Assembly: GCA_023375785.1 (NCBI GenBank)
Contig: SZWC01007314.1
Span: forward strand, 90,531-129,506
DNA from: Penium margaritaceum
Taxonomy: Eukaryota; Streptophyta; Zygnematophyceae; Desmidiales; Peniaceae
Reading direction: 5' to 3'
DNA length: 38,976 nt
The position numbers were made by a program, and so were the translations under genes. Each line of letters opens with the position of its first letter. The first letter of the stretch is position 1. This document shows, one piece after another, positions 1-12,623 of the stretch. The notes beneath the pieces are model-generated. The model saw nothing but the letters and a program-made list of their open reading frames with translations, was not told the DNA's origin and did no database searches.

Positions 1-80
1 AGCAAGTACAACAACCTTCAATCAGAAGTAGCACGATGTGGCTACCATGCACAATGACCGACCAAAGTAGGCATATGTAC
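1..80. repeat. Array A, HOR copy 0 (partial, end of an f monomer)
   Basis: The first bases read as the 3' part of monomer f (CAATCAGAAGTAGCACG, then GACCGACCAAAGTAGGC) and run straight into the f/a junction word at 79. The array is therefore truncated by the window edge, not by a biological boundary. Confidence 0.85.
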
Positions 81-1226
81 TGCCTTTGACCAAAGAAATC
101 CGCTGTGTGTGGTCAACGTTGACAACTCATAATACGAGTCACAAATGGTCAGAGTTGGAAACAATGGTTTGGGAACAACAAGTATAAACTAGCAAGCACA
201 ATGACCTTCAATGACTTGGTGCACGGTGTGGATACCATGCACAATGACCAACCAAAGTATGCATATGTTACTGACCATGACCAAAGAATGTCACCATGTG
301 TGGTAAACTTTGACAACTCATAACATGAGTCACAAATGGTTAGAGTGGAAGAAAATGATTTATGAATACTATTTATCGACTAGAAAGTACAATTACCTTC
401 AATGTGTAGTTGCACAGTGTGGGTACAGAACTCAGTGACCAACCAAAGTATGCATATGTCACTAACCATGACCAAAGAATTTCACTTCATGTGGTCAATG
501 TTGACAACTAACAGCAGGAGTCACAGATAGTGAGAGAGGGCATCAATTGTTTGGGAAGACTAGCTATCAAGTAGAAAGCACAAAGACCTTCAATACATAG
601 TGACACGGCGTGGTAACCATGTACAGTGACAAACCAAAGTATGCATATGTCACTAACCATGACCAAAAGAATTTCACAGTGTGTGGTCAACATTGAAAAC
701 TCATAACACGTACAACAAATGGTCAGAGGGGAAAACAATGGTTTGGGAAGACTAGTTATCAACTAGCAAGTACAAATACATTCAACAAGCAAGGGCACGG
801 TGTGGCTAGCGTGCACAGTGACCAACCAAATGATACATACGTCACTTACTATGACCGAAGAAGTCCACTATGTGTGGTCAACATTGACAACTCATAACAC
901 GAGTCACAAATGGTCAGAGGAAGAGACAATTGTTTGGGAACCATATGCATGGACTAAAAAGGACAAAGAACTTCAATGCGTAGTGGCATGGTCTGTCTAC
1001 TATGCACACCAAACAACCAAACTAGGCGTATGTCACTGACCTTCAATAAACAATTTCAGTATGGTTGGTCAATGTTCACCAACCATAACACGAGTCACAA
1101 ATGGTCAAAGGGGGAAACAATGGTCTGGGAATATCAGTTATAACCTATCAAGTACAATGACCTTCAATCAGTAGTAGCATGGTGTGGCTACCATGCACAG
1201 TGACCGACCAAATTAGGCATATGTAC
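81..1226. repeat. Array A, HOR copy 1 (6-mer, 1146 bp)
   Basis: Complete a-b-c-d-e-f copy. Its e monomer carries private variants (CCATATGCATGGACTAAAAA, CTTCAATGCG), and its f monomer starts with an odd GACCTTCAATAAAC instead of the usual CATGACCAAAG. The same e variants and a similar altered f start recur in copy 9 at about 10040-10150, so copies 1 and 9 are relatives. Confidence 0.88.
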
Positions 1227-2373
1227 TGCCTTTGACCCAAAAAATCCGCTTTGTGTGGTCAACGTTCGCAACTAATAATACGAGTCACAACTGGTCAGAG
1301 GGGGAAACAATGGTTTGGCAACACCAGGTATCAACTAGCAAGCACAATGACCTTCAATACGTTGTGGCACAGTGCGGATACCATGCACGATGACCAACCA
1401 AAGTATGCATATGTCACAGGCCATGACCAAAGAATGTCACCGTGTGTTGTAAACTTTGACAACTCATAACACGAGTCACAAATGGTCAAAGTGGATGAGA
1501 ATGGTCTCTGAATAATTGTTATTTGACTAGCAAGTACAAATACCTTCAATATGTAGTCCCACAGTGTGGCTACACTGCACAGTGACCAACCAAAGTATGC
1601 ATATGTCACTGACCATGACCAAATGATTTCACTTCATGTGGTCAATGTTGACAACTCACAACACGACACACAGACAGTCAGAGGGGGTAACAATGGTTTG
1701 GGAAGACTAGCTATCAACTAGAAAGCACAAAGACATTCAATACGTAGTGACACGGCGTGGTAACCATGTACAGTGACAAACCAAAGTAGGCATATGTCAC
1801 TAACCATGACCAAAAGAATTTCACAGTGTGTGGTCAACGTTGAAAGCTCATAACACGATTCAGAAATGGTCAGAGGGGGAAACAATGGGTTTGGAGTGCT
1901 ATTTATCAACTAGCAAGTACACTGTCCTTCAACAAGCAGTGGCACGGTGTGGCTAGCATGCACAGTGACCAACGAAAGGATGCATACGTCACTAACTATG
2001 ACCGAAGAAGTCCACCATGTGTGGTCAACATTGACAACTCAAAACACGAGTCACAAATGGTCAGAGGGAGAGACAACAGTTTGGGAACCCTATGTTTTGA
2101 CTAGAAAGGACAAAGAACTTCAATACTTAGTGGCACGGTGTGGCTACTGTGCACACCAAACAACCAGACTAGGCATATGTCACTGACCATGACCAAAGAA
2201 TTTCAATATGGGTGGTCAAAGTTCACCAACCATAACACGAGTCAAATACGGTCAAAAGGGGAAACAATGGTCTGGGAATATCAGCTTTCAACTAGCAAGT
2301 ACAACGACCTTCAATCCGTAGTAGTGCGGTGTGGCTATCATGCAAAATGACCGACCAAAGAAGGCATATGCAC
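1227..2373. repeat. Array A, HOR copy 2 (6-mer, 1147 bp)
   Basis: Complete six-monomer copy. Its d monomer has CTATTTATCAACTAGC and ends in CAAGCAGTGGCACGG. Its e monomer has CCCTATGTTTTGACTAG where other copies read a TATGCATGGACTAG form. These variants are shared with copy 10 (about 10997 and 11191). Confidence 0.88.
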
Positions 2374-3520
2374 TGCCTTTGACCAAAGAAATCCGGTGTG
2401 TGTGATAAATGTTGACAACCCATAATAGGAGTCACAAATGATCAGAGGGGGAGACAGTGGTTTGGGAACACCGGGTATCAACTAGAAAGCACATGGACCT
2501 TCAATAAGGTGTTGTACGGCGTTCATGCCATGCACGATGACCAACCAAAGTAGGCATATGTCACTGACCATGACCAAGTAATGTCACTAAGTGTGGTAAA
2601 CTTTGACAACTCATAACACGAGTCACAAATGGTCAGAGTGGAAGATAATGGTTTTTGAACACTAGTTATTGAGTAGCAAGTACAAATACCTTCAATATGT
2701 AGTGGCAAAGTGTGGCTACCATGCACAATGAACAACCAAAGTATGCATATGTAACTGACCATGACCAACGAATTCCACTTCATGTGGTCAACGTTGACAA
2801 CTCACAACACGAGTCAAAGATAGTCAGAGGGGAGAAAGAATGGGTTGGGAACACTAGCTATCAACTATTAAGCATAAAGACCTTCAATACGTAGTGACAT
2901 GGCGTGGTAGCCATGTACAGTGATAAACCAGACTACGCATATGTCACTATTCATGACCAAACGAATTTCACAGTGTGTGGTCAACGTTGAAAACTCATAA
3001 CACGAGTCACAAATGGTCAGAGTGGGAAACAATGGGTTGGGAACACTAGTTATCAACTAGCAAGTATGAAGACCGTCAACAAGGAGTGGCACGGTGTTGC
3101 TAGTGTGCACACGGACCAACCAAAGGATGCATACGTCACTGACTATGACTAACGAATTCCACTATTTGTGGTCAACATTGACAACTCGTAACACGAGTCA
3201 CAAATGGTCAGAGGGAGAGACAATGGTTTGGGAACCCTATGCATGGACTAGATAGGACAAAAAACTTCAATATGTAGTGGCACGGTGTGGCTACTATGCA
3301 CACCAAACCACCAAACTAGGCATATGTTACTGACCATGACCAAAGAATTTCAACATGGGTGGTCAACGTTCACCAACCATAACACGATTCACAAACGGTC
3401 AGAGGGGTAAACAATGGTCTGGGAATATCAGGTGTCAACTAGCGAGTACAACGTCCTTCAATCAGTAGTAGCACGGTGTGGCTACCATGCACAATGACCG
3501 ACCAAAACAGGCACATGTAC
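2374..3520. repeat. Array A, HOR copy 3 (6-mer, 1147 bp)
   Basis: Complete six-monomer copy. The b monomer begins with AAGTAATGTCACTAAGTG and the c monomer with CCAACGAATTCCACTTCA, both shared with copy 11 (about 11680 and 11865). The f monomer (about 3345-3480, with GGTGTCAACTAGCGAGTAC) instead resembles copies 4 and 5, so this copy is a mosaic of two neighbourhoods. Confidence 0.87.
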
Positions 3521-4857
3521 TGCCTTTGACCAAAGAAATCCGCTGTGTGTGGTCAACATTGACAACTCATAATACGAGTCACAAATGATCAGAGGGGGGG
3601 GAAATGGTTTGGGAAAACCAGGTATCAACTAGCAAGAACAATGACCTTCAATACGTTGTGCCACGGTGTGCATACTATTCAGGATGACCAACCAACGTAT
3701 GCATATGTCTCTGACCATGACTAGAGAATGTCACCATGTGTGGTAAAACTTGACAACTCATAACACGAGTCACAAATGGTCAGAGTAGAAGATAGTGGTT
3801 TCTGAATACTAGTTATCGACTAGCAAGTACAAATACATTCAACATGTAGTGGCACAGAGTGGCTACAATGCACAGTGTTCAACAAACGTATGCATATGTC
3901 ACTGACCATGACCACAGAATTTCACTTCATGTGGTCAACGTTGACAACTCACAACAGGAGTCACAGAATGTTAGAGGGGGTAGCAATGGTTTGAGAGGAC
4001 AATCTATCAACTAGAAAGCACAAAGACCTTCAATACCTAGTGACACGGTGTGGTAACCATGTACAGTGACAAAATAAAGTATGCATATGTCACTAACCAT
4101 GACCAAAAGAATTTCACTGTGTGTGATCAACGTTGAAAACTCATAACACGAGTCACAAATGGTCAGAGGGGGAAATAATGGGTTGGGAACACTAGTTATC
4201 AACTAGCAAGTATGAAGACCTTCAACATGTAGTGGCACGGTGTGGCTAGCGTGCACCATGACCAACCAAAGGATGCATTTGTCACTGACTATGACCGATG
4301 AAGTCCACTTTGTGTGGTCAACATTGACAACTCATAACACGAGTCACAGATGGTCAGACTGGCAAACAATGGGTTTGGAACACTAGTTATCAACTAGCAA
4401 GCATGAAGACCGTCAACAAGGAGTGGCAAGGTGTTGGTAGTGTGCACAGTGACCAACCAAAGGATGCATACGTCACTGACTATGACTGAAGAAGTCCACT
4501 ATTTGTGGTCAACATTGACAACTCATAACACGAGTCACAAATGGTCAGAGGGAGAGACAATGGTTAGGGAACCCTATGCATGGACTAGATAGGACAAAGA
4601 ACTTCAATACGTAGTGGCATGGTGTGGCTACTATGCACACCAAACCACCAAACTAGGCATATGTCACTGACCATGACCAAAGAGTTTCAACATGGGTGGT
4701 CAACGTTCACCAACCATAACAGGATTCACAAACGGTCAGAGGGGTAAACAATGGTCTGGGAATATCGGGTGTCAACTAGCGAGTACAACGTCCTTCAATC
4801 AGTAGTAGCACGGTGTGGCTACCATGCACAATGACCGACCAAAATAGGCACATGTAC
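3521..4857. repeat. Array A, HOR copy 4 (7-mer, 1337 bp)
   Basis: Monomer order is a, b, c, d, e/d chimera, e, f. The length is exactly 7 x 191. The extra monomer (4274-4465) starts like e (AAGTCCACTTTGTGTGG) and ends like d (GGGTTTGGAACACTAG, then a d-type tail), as expected after a crossover shifted by one monomer. Confidence 0.88.
4274..4465. repeat. Chimeric e/d monomer in HOR copy 4
   Basis: The left part matches type e (AAGTCCAC, then CAACATTGACAACTC). The right part matches type d (GGCAAACAATGGGTTTGG, AACACTAGTTATCAACTAG, GACCGTCAACAAGGAG). The switch falls in the stretch common to both types, around TAACACGAGTCACA. It is followed by a normal e monomer. Confidence 0.8.
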
Positions 4858-6135
4858 TGCCTTTGACCAAAGAAATCCGCTGTGTGTGGTCAACATTGAC
4901 AACTCATAATACGAGTCACAAATGATCAGAGGGGGGGAAAATGGTTTGGGAAAACCAGGTATCAACTAGCATGCACAATGACAATGTCTCTGACCATGAC
5001 CATAGAATGTCACCATGTGTGGTAAAACTTGACAACTCATAACACGAGTCACAAATAGTCAGAGTAGAAGATAGTGGTTTCTGAATACTAGTTATTGACT
5101 AGCAAGTACAAATACATTCAATATGTAGTGGCACAGTGTGGCTACAATGCACAGTGTTGAACAAAAGTATGCATATGTCACTGACCATGACCACAGAATT
5201 TCACTTCATGCGGTCAATGTTGACAACTCACAACAGGAGTCACAGAATGTGAGAGGGGGTAACAATGGTTTGGGAAGAAAAGCTATCAACTAGAAAGCAC
5301 AAAGACCTTCAATACCTAGTGACACGGTGTGGTAACCATGTACAGAGACAACTAAAGTATGCATATGTCACTAACCATGACCAAAAGAATTTCACTGTGT
5401 GTGATCAACGTTGAAAACTCATAACAAGAGTCACAAATGGTCAGAGGGGGAAACAATGGGTTGGAAACACTAGTTATCAACTAGCAATTACGAAGACCTT
5501 CAACAAGTAGTGGCACGGTGTGGCTAGCGTGCACCGTGACCAACCAGAGGATGCATTTGTCACTGACTATGACCGATGAAGTCCACTTTGTGTGGTCAAC
5601 ATTGACAACTCATAACACGAATCACAGATGGTCAGAGTGGCAAACAATGGGTTGGGAACACTAGTTATCAACTAGCAAGCATGAAGACCGTCAACAAGGA
5701 GTGGCACGGTGTTGGTAGTGTGCATAGTGACAACCCAAAGGATGCATACGTCACTGACTATGACCGAAGAAGTCCTCTTTTTGTGGTCAACATTGACAAC
5801 TCATAACATGAGTCACAAATGGTCAGAGGGAGAGACAATTTTTTGGGAACCCTATGCATGGATTAGAAAGGACAAAGAACTTCAATACGTAGTGGCATGG
5901 TGTGGCTACTATGCACACCAAACAACCAAACTAGGCATATGTCACTGACCATGACCAAAGAGTTTCAACATGGGTGGTCAACGTTCACCAACCATAACAC
6001 GATTCACAAACAGTCAGAGGGGTGAACAATGGTCTGGGAATATCAGGTGTCAACTAGCGAGTACAACGTCCTTCAATCAGTAGTAGCACGGTGTGGCTAC
6101 CATGCACAATGACCGACCAAAATAGGCATATGTAC
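4858..6135. repeat. Array A, HOR copy 5 (7-mer with 59-bp deletion, 1278 bp)
   Basis: Same a-b-c-d-e/d-e-f layout as copy 4, and visibly its closest relative (both have CAAATGATCAGAGGGGGG and GGGAAAACCAGG in monomer a). It is 59 bp shorter than copy 4. The loss is at about 4980-4986, where the end of monomer a and the GCATATGT word are missing and the sequence jumps to ATGTCTCTGACC. Confidence 0.87.
5553..5743. repeat. Chimeric e/d monomer in HOR copy 5
   Basis: Same e-to-d switch as the chimera of copy 4, with the shared private words AAGTCCACTTTGTGTGG and GACCGTCAACAAGGAG. The two chimeras therefore descend from one crossover event followed by duplication of the whole 7-mer. Confidence 0.8.
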
Positions 6136-6897
6136 TGCCTTTGACCAAAGAAATCCGCTGTGTGTGGCCAACGTTGACAACTCATAATACGCGTCACAAA
6201 TAGTCAGAGGGGGAAAAATGGTTTGGGTACACCAGGTATTGACTAGCAAGCACAATGCCCTTCAATACGTTGTGGCACAGTGTGGATACCATTCACGATG
6301 ACCAACCAAAGTATGCATATGTCTCTGACCATGACCAGAGAATGTCACTTTGTGTGGTTAAACTTGACAACTCATAACACGAGTCACAAATGGTCAGAGG
6401 GGGAAACAATGGGTTGGGAACACTAGTAAACAACTACCAAGTATTAAGACTGTCAACAAGTAGTGGCACGGTGTGGCTAGTGTGCACAGTGACCAACCAA
6501 AGGATGCATACGTCACGGACTATGACCAAAGAAGTCCACTATGTGTGGTCATCATTGACAACTCATAACACGAGTCACAAATGGTCAGAGGGAGAGACAA
6601 TGGTTTGGGAACCCTATGCATGAACCAGGAAGGACAAAGAAATTCAATACATAGTGGCACGGTGTGGCTACTATGCACACCAAACAACCAAACTAGGCAC
6701 ATGTCACTGACCATGACCAAAGAATTTCAATATGGGTGGTCAACGTTCACCAACCATAACACGATTCACAAGCGGTCAAAGGGGGAAACAATGGTCCGGG
6801 AATATCAATTGTCAACTACCAAACACAACGCTCATCAATAAGTAGTAGCACGGTGTGGCTACCATGCACAATGACCGACCAAAGTAGGCATATAGTC
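6136..6897. repeat. Array A, HOR copy 6 (4-mer, 762 bp)
   Basis: Only four monomers: a, b/d chimera, e, f. The length is about 4 x 191. Two monomers' worth of sequence (rest of b, all of c, start of d) has been lost through an exchange inside the b/d monomer at 6315-6505. Confidence 0.87.
6315..6505. repeat. Chimeric b/d monomer in HOR copy 6
   Basis: It begins as type b (AATGTCACTTTGTGTGG, then TTAAACTTGACAACTC) and continues as type d (GGGGGAAACAATGGGTTGG, GTCAACAAGTAGTGGC). The switch lies in the common stretch TAACACGAGTCACAAATGG. This marks the breakpoint of the two-monomer loss in copy 6. Confidence 0.8.
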
Positions 6898-8041
6898 TGC
6901 CTTTGACCAAACTAATCCGCTGTGTGTGGTCAACGTTGACAACTCATAAAACGAGTACAAAATGGTCAGAAGGGCAAAAAATGGTTTGGGAACACCAGGT
7001 ATCAACTAGTAAGCACAATGACCTTCAATACGTTGTGGCACGGTGTGGATACCATTCACGATGACCAACCAAAGTATGAATATGTCTCTAACCATGACCA
7101 GAGAATGTCACCATGTGTGGTTATATTTGACAACTCATAACACGAGTCACAAATGGTCAGAGTGGAAGATAATGGTTTCTGAATACTAGTTATGGACTAG
7201 CAAGTACAAATACCTTCAATAGGTAGTGGCACAGTGTGGCTACAATGCACACTGTTCAACCAAAGTATGCATATGTCACTGACCATGACGAAAGAATTTC
7301 ACTTCATGTGGTCAACGTTGACAACTCGCAACAGGATTCACAGATAGTTAGAGGGGGTAACAATGGCTTGTGAGGACAAGCTATCAACTAGAAATCACAA
7401 AGACCTTCAATACCTGGTGACACGGCGTGGTAACCATGTACAATGACAAACCAAAGTCGGCATATGTCACTAACCATGACCAAACATATTTCACAGTGTT
7501 TGGTCAACATTGAAAACTCATAACACGGGTAACAAATGGTCAGAGGGGGAAAAAATTGGTTGCAAATACTAGTTATCAAATAGAAAGTGTGAAGACCTTA
7601 AACAAGTAGTGGCACGGTGTGGCTGGCGTGCACAGTGACCAACCAAAGGATCCTCCTCACTGACTATAAGCAAAGAAGTCCACTATGTGTGGTCAACATT
7701 GACAACTCATGACAAGAGTCACAAATGGTCAGAGGGATAGACAATGGTCTGGGAATCCTATGCATGTACTAGAAAGGACAAAGAACTTCACCACATAGTG
7801 GTACGGTGTGGCTACTATGCACACCAAACAACCAAACTAGGCATATGTTACTGACCATGACCAAAGAATTTCAATATGGGTGGTCAACGTTCACCAACCA
7901 TAAGACGAGTCACAAATGGTGAGAGGGGGAGACAATGGTCCGAGAAGATCAGTTGTCAACTAGCAAGAACAACGACCTTCAATCAGTAGCAGCACAGTGT
8001 GGCTACCGTGCACAATAACCGACCAAAGTAGGCATATGTAC
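6898..8041. repeat. Array A, HOR copy 7 (6-mer, 1144 bp)
   Basis: Complete six-monomer copy of the family with GTCTCT at the start of monomer b, as in copies 4-6. The e monomer at about 7649 lacks the GCATACGT landmark and reads GGATCCTCCTCACTGAC, a small private change. Confidence 0.86.
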
Positions 8042-9185
8042 TGCCTTTGACCAAAGAAGTCCATTGTTTTTGGTCAATGGTGACAACTCATAATACAAAT
8101 CACAAATGGTCAGAGGGGGAAACAATGGTTTGGGAACACCAGGTATGAACTAGCAAACACAATGACCTTCAATGATAAGTGGAACGGAGTGAATACCATG
8201 CACGATGACAAACCAAAGTATGCATGTGTCGTTGACCATGACCAAAGAATTTCACCATGTGTGGTAAACGTTAACAACTCATAACATGAGTCACAAATGG
8301 TCAGAGTGGAGGATAATGATTTCTGAATACTAGTTATCGACTAGAAAGTAGAGATACCTTCAATATGTAGTTGCACACTGTGGCTACAATGTAAAGTGAC
8401 CAACCAAAGAATGCATATGTCACTGACTATAACCAAAGATTTTCACTTCATGTGGCCAATGTTGACAACTCACAACACGAGTCACAGATAGCAAGAGAGG
8501 GTAACGATGGTTTGGAAACACTAGCTATCAACTAGAAAGCACAAAGACCTTCAATGCCTAGTAACACGGCGTGGTAACCATGTACAGTGACAAACCAAAG
8601 TATGCATAGCTCACTAACCATGACCAAAAGAGTTTTACAGTGTGTGGTCAACGTTGAGAACGCATAAGACGAGCCACAAATCGGCAGAGGGGGAAACAAT
8701 GGGTTGGGAACACTAGTTATTAACTAGCAAGTACGAAGACCTTCAACAAGTAGTGGCACGGTGTGGCTAGCGTGCACAGTGACCAACCAAGGGATGCATA
8801 CGTCACTGACTATGACCGAAGAAGTCCACTATGTGTGGTCAACATTGTAAACTCATATCACGTGTCACAAGTGGTCAGAGGGAGAGACAGTGGTTTGGGA
8901 ACCCTATGCATGGAATAGAAAGGACAAAGAGCTTCAATACGTAGTGGCACGGTGTGGCTACTATGCACACCAAACAACCAAACTAGGCATGTCACTGACC
9001 ATGACCAAAGAATTTCAACATGGGTGGTCAGCGTTCACCAACCATAACACGAGTCACAAACGGTCAGAGGGGGACACAATGGTCCGGGAATATCAGTTCT
9101 CAACTAGCAAGTACAAGGACCTTCAATCAATAGTAACACAGTGTGGCTACCATGCACAATGACCGACCAAAGGAGGCATATGTAC
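8042..9185. repeat. Array A, HOR copy 8 (6-mer, 1144 bp)
   Basis: Complete six-monomer copy. Monomer a is unusual: after the f/a junction it reads GAAGTCCATTG, an e-like start, instead of AAATCCGCTG. The f monomer is 3 bp short at its landmark (AGGCATGTCACTGACC at about 8985). Confidence 0.86.
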
Positions 9186-10330
9186 TGCCTTTGACCAAAG
9201 AAATCCGCTGTGTGTGGTCAATGTTAACAACTCATAATACGAGTCACAAATGGTCAGAGAGGGAAACAATGGTTTGGGAACACCAGGTATCAACTAGCAA
9301 ACACAATGACCTTCAGTGAGTTGTGGCACGGTGCGAATACCATGCACGATGACCAACCAAAGTATGCATATGTCACTGACCATGACCAAAGAATGTTACC
9401 ATGTGTGGTAAATCATGGCAAACCATAACACGAGTCACAAATGGTCAGAGTGGAAGAAAATGGTGTCACAATTGTAGTTATCGACTAGCAAGTACAAATA
9501 CCTTCAATATGTAGTAGCACAGTGTGGCTACAATGCACAGTGACCATCCAAAGTATGCATATGTCACTAATCATGACCAAAGAATTTCACTTCATGTGGT
9601 AAATGTTGACAACTCAGAACACGAGTCACCGATAGTGAGAGAGGGTAAGAACGGGTTGGGAAGACTAGCTATCAACTAGAAAGCACGAAGACTTTCAATA
9701 CGTAGTGACACGGCATGGTAACCATGTACAGTGACAAACCAAAGCATGCATATGTCACTAACCATGACCAAAAGAATTTTACAGTGTGTGGTCAACGCTG
9801 AAAACTCATAACACGAGTCACAAATGGTCAGAAGGGGAAACATGGGTTGGGAACACTAGTTATCAACTAGCAAGTACAAAGACCTTCAACAAGCAGTGGC
9901 ATGGTGTGGCTAGCGTGCACAGTGACCAACCAAAGGATGCATATGTCATTGACTATGACTGAAGAAGTCCACTATGTGTGGTCAACATTGACAGCTCATA
10001 ACACGAGCCACAAATGGTCAGAGGGAGAGACAATGGTTTGGGAACCATATGCATGGACTAAAAAGGACAAAGAACTTCAATGCGTAGTGGCACGGCGTGG
10101 CTACTATGCAGACCAAACAACCAAACTAGGCATATGTCACTGACCTTGATCAAAGAATTTCAATATGGGTGGTCAATGTTCACCAACCATAACAGGAGTC
10201 ACAAACGGTCAGAGGGGGAAACAATGGTCCGGGAATATCCGTTCTCAACTAGCAAGTACAACGACCTTGAATCAGTAGTAGCACGGTGTGGCTACCATGC
10301 AGAGTGACCGACCAAAGTAGGCATATGTAC
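9186..10330. repeat. Array A, HOR copy 9 (6-mer, 1145 bp)
   Basis: Complete six-monomer copy. The e monomer carries CCATATGCATGGACTAAAAA and CTTCAATGCG, and the f monomer starts with GACCTTGATCAAAG. These are the private markers of copy 1, 9105 bp upstream. Confidence 0.88.
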
Positions 10331-11475
10331 TGCCTTTGACCAAAGAAATCCGCTGTGTGTGGTCAACGTTGACAACTCATAATACGAGTCACAAATGGTC
10401 AGAGAGGGACACAATGGTTTGGGAACACCAGGTATCAACTAGAAAGCACAATGACCTTAAAAAAGTAGTGGCACGGTGTGGATACCATGCGCGATAACCA
10501 CCAAAGTATGCATATGTCACTGACCATGACCAAAGAATGTCACCGTGTGTGGTAAACTTTGACAACTCATAACACGAGTCACAAATGGTTAGAATGGAAG
10601 ATAATAGTTTCTGAATATTAGTTATCCACTAGCAAGTACAAATATCTTCAATATGTAGTTGCACAGAGGGGCTTCAATGCACAGTGACCAACCAAATCAT
10701 GCATATGTCACTGACCATGACCAAATAACTTCACTTCATGTGGTCAATGTTGACAACTCACAACACGAGTCACAGATAGTCAGAGGGGGTAACAATGGTT
10801 TGGGAAGACTAGCTAGCAACTAGAAAGTACAATGACGTTCAATACGTAGTGACACGGCATGGTAACCATGCACAGTGACAAACCAAAGTAGGCATATGTC
10901 ACAAACCATGACCAAACGAATTTCACAGTGTGTGGTCAACGTTGAAAACTCATAACACGAGTCACAAATGGTCAGAGGGGGAAACAATGGGTTGGGAACA
11001 CTATTTATCAACTAGCAAGTACAATGTGCTTCAACAAGCAGTGGCACGGTGTGGCTAGCATGTACAGTGACCAACCAAAGGATGCATACGTCACTGACTA
11101 TGACGGAAGAAGTCCACTATGTGTGGTCAACATTGACAAATCATAACACGAGTCACAAATGTTCAGAGGGAGAGACAATGGTTTAGGAACCCTATGTTTT
11201 GACTAGAAAGGACAAAGAACTTTAATACGTAGTGGCACGGTGTGGCTAATATGCACACCAAACAACCAAACTAGGCATGTGTCACTGACCATGACCAGAG
11301 AATTTCAATATGGGTGGTCAACGTTCACCAACAATAACACGAGTCACAAACGGTCACAGGGGGAAACAATGGTCTAGGAATATCAGTTCTCAACTAGCAA
11401 GTACAACAACCTTCAATCAGCAGTAGCACGGTGTGGCTATCATGCAAAATGACCGACCAAAGTAGGCATATGCAC
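10331..11475. repeat. Array A, HOR copy 10 (6-mer, 1145 bp)
   Basis: Complete six-monomer copy. It shares CTATTTATCAACTAGC in d and CCCTATGTTTTGACTAG in e with copy 2, at an offset of about 9102-9104 bp. Confidence 0.88.
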
Positions 11476-12623
11476 TGCTTGTGACCAAAGAAATCCGCTA
11501 TATGTGGTCAACATGGACAACTGATAATACGAGTCACAAATGGTCAGTGGGGGGAAGCAATGGTTTGGGAACACCAGGTATCAACTAGCAAGCACAAGGA
11601 CATTCAATAAGTTGTGGCACGGTATGGATACCATGGAGGATGACCAACCAAAGTAGGCATATGTCACTGACCATGACCAAGTAATGTCACTAAGTGTGGT
11701 AAACTTTGACAACTCATAACACGAGTCACAAATGGTCCGAGTGGAAGATAATGGTCTGTGAATACTAGTTATTGAGTAGCAAGTACAAATACCTTCAATA
11801 TGTAGTGGCAAAGTGTGGCTACAATGCACGGTGACCAATCAAAGTATGCATGTGTCACTGACCATGACCAACGAATTCCACTTCACGTGGTCAACGTTGA
11901 CAACTCACAGCACGGGTCCCAGATAGTCAGAGGGGGGTAACAATGGGTTGGGAACACTAGCTATGAACTATAAAGCATAAAGACCTTAAATATGTATTGA
12001 CACGGTGTGGTAGCCATGTACAGTGACAAACCAAACTACGCATATGTAACTAACCATGACCAGACGAATTTCACTGTGTGTGATCAACGTTGAAAACTCA
12101 TAACACAAGTCACAAATGGTTAGAGGGGGAAACAATGGGTTAGGAACACTAGTTATCAACTAGCAAGTACGAAGACCGTCAACAAGTGGTGGCACGGTGT
12201 GGCTAGCGTGCACAGTGACCAACCAAAGGATGTATTCGTAACTGACTATGACCGAAGAAGTCCACTATGTGTGGACAACATTGACAACTCATAACACGAG
12301 TCACAAATGGTCAGAGGGAGAGACAATGGTTTGGGAACCCTATGCATGGACTAGAAAGGACAAAGAACGTCAATACGTAGTGGCACGGTGTGGCTACTGT
12401 GCACACCAAACAACCAGACTAGGCATATGTCACTGACCATGACCAAAGAATTTCAATATGGGTGGTCAATGTTCACCAACCATAACACGAGTCACAAACG
12501 GTCAGAGGGGGAAACAATGGTCTGGGAGTATCAGTTCTCAACTAGCAAGTACAGCGACCTTCAATCAGTGTAAGCACGGTGTGGCTACCATGCACAATGA
12601 CCGACCAAAGTAAGCATATGTAC
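11476..12623. repeat. Array A, HOR copy 11 (6-mer, 1148 bp)
   Basis: Complete six-monomer copy. It shares AAGTAATGTCACTAAGTG (b) and CCAACGAATTCCACTTCA (c) with copy 3. From d onward it no longer follows copy 3: the f monomer is of the ordinary AGTTCTCAACTAGCAAG form. Confidence 0.88.
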
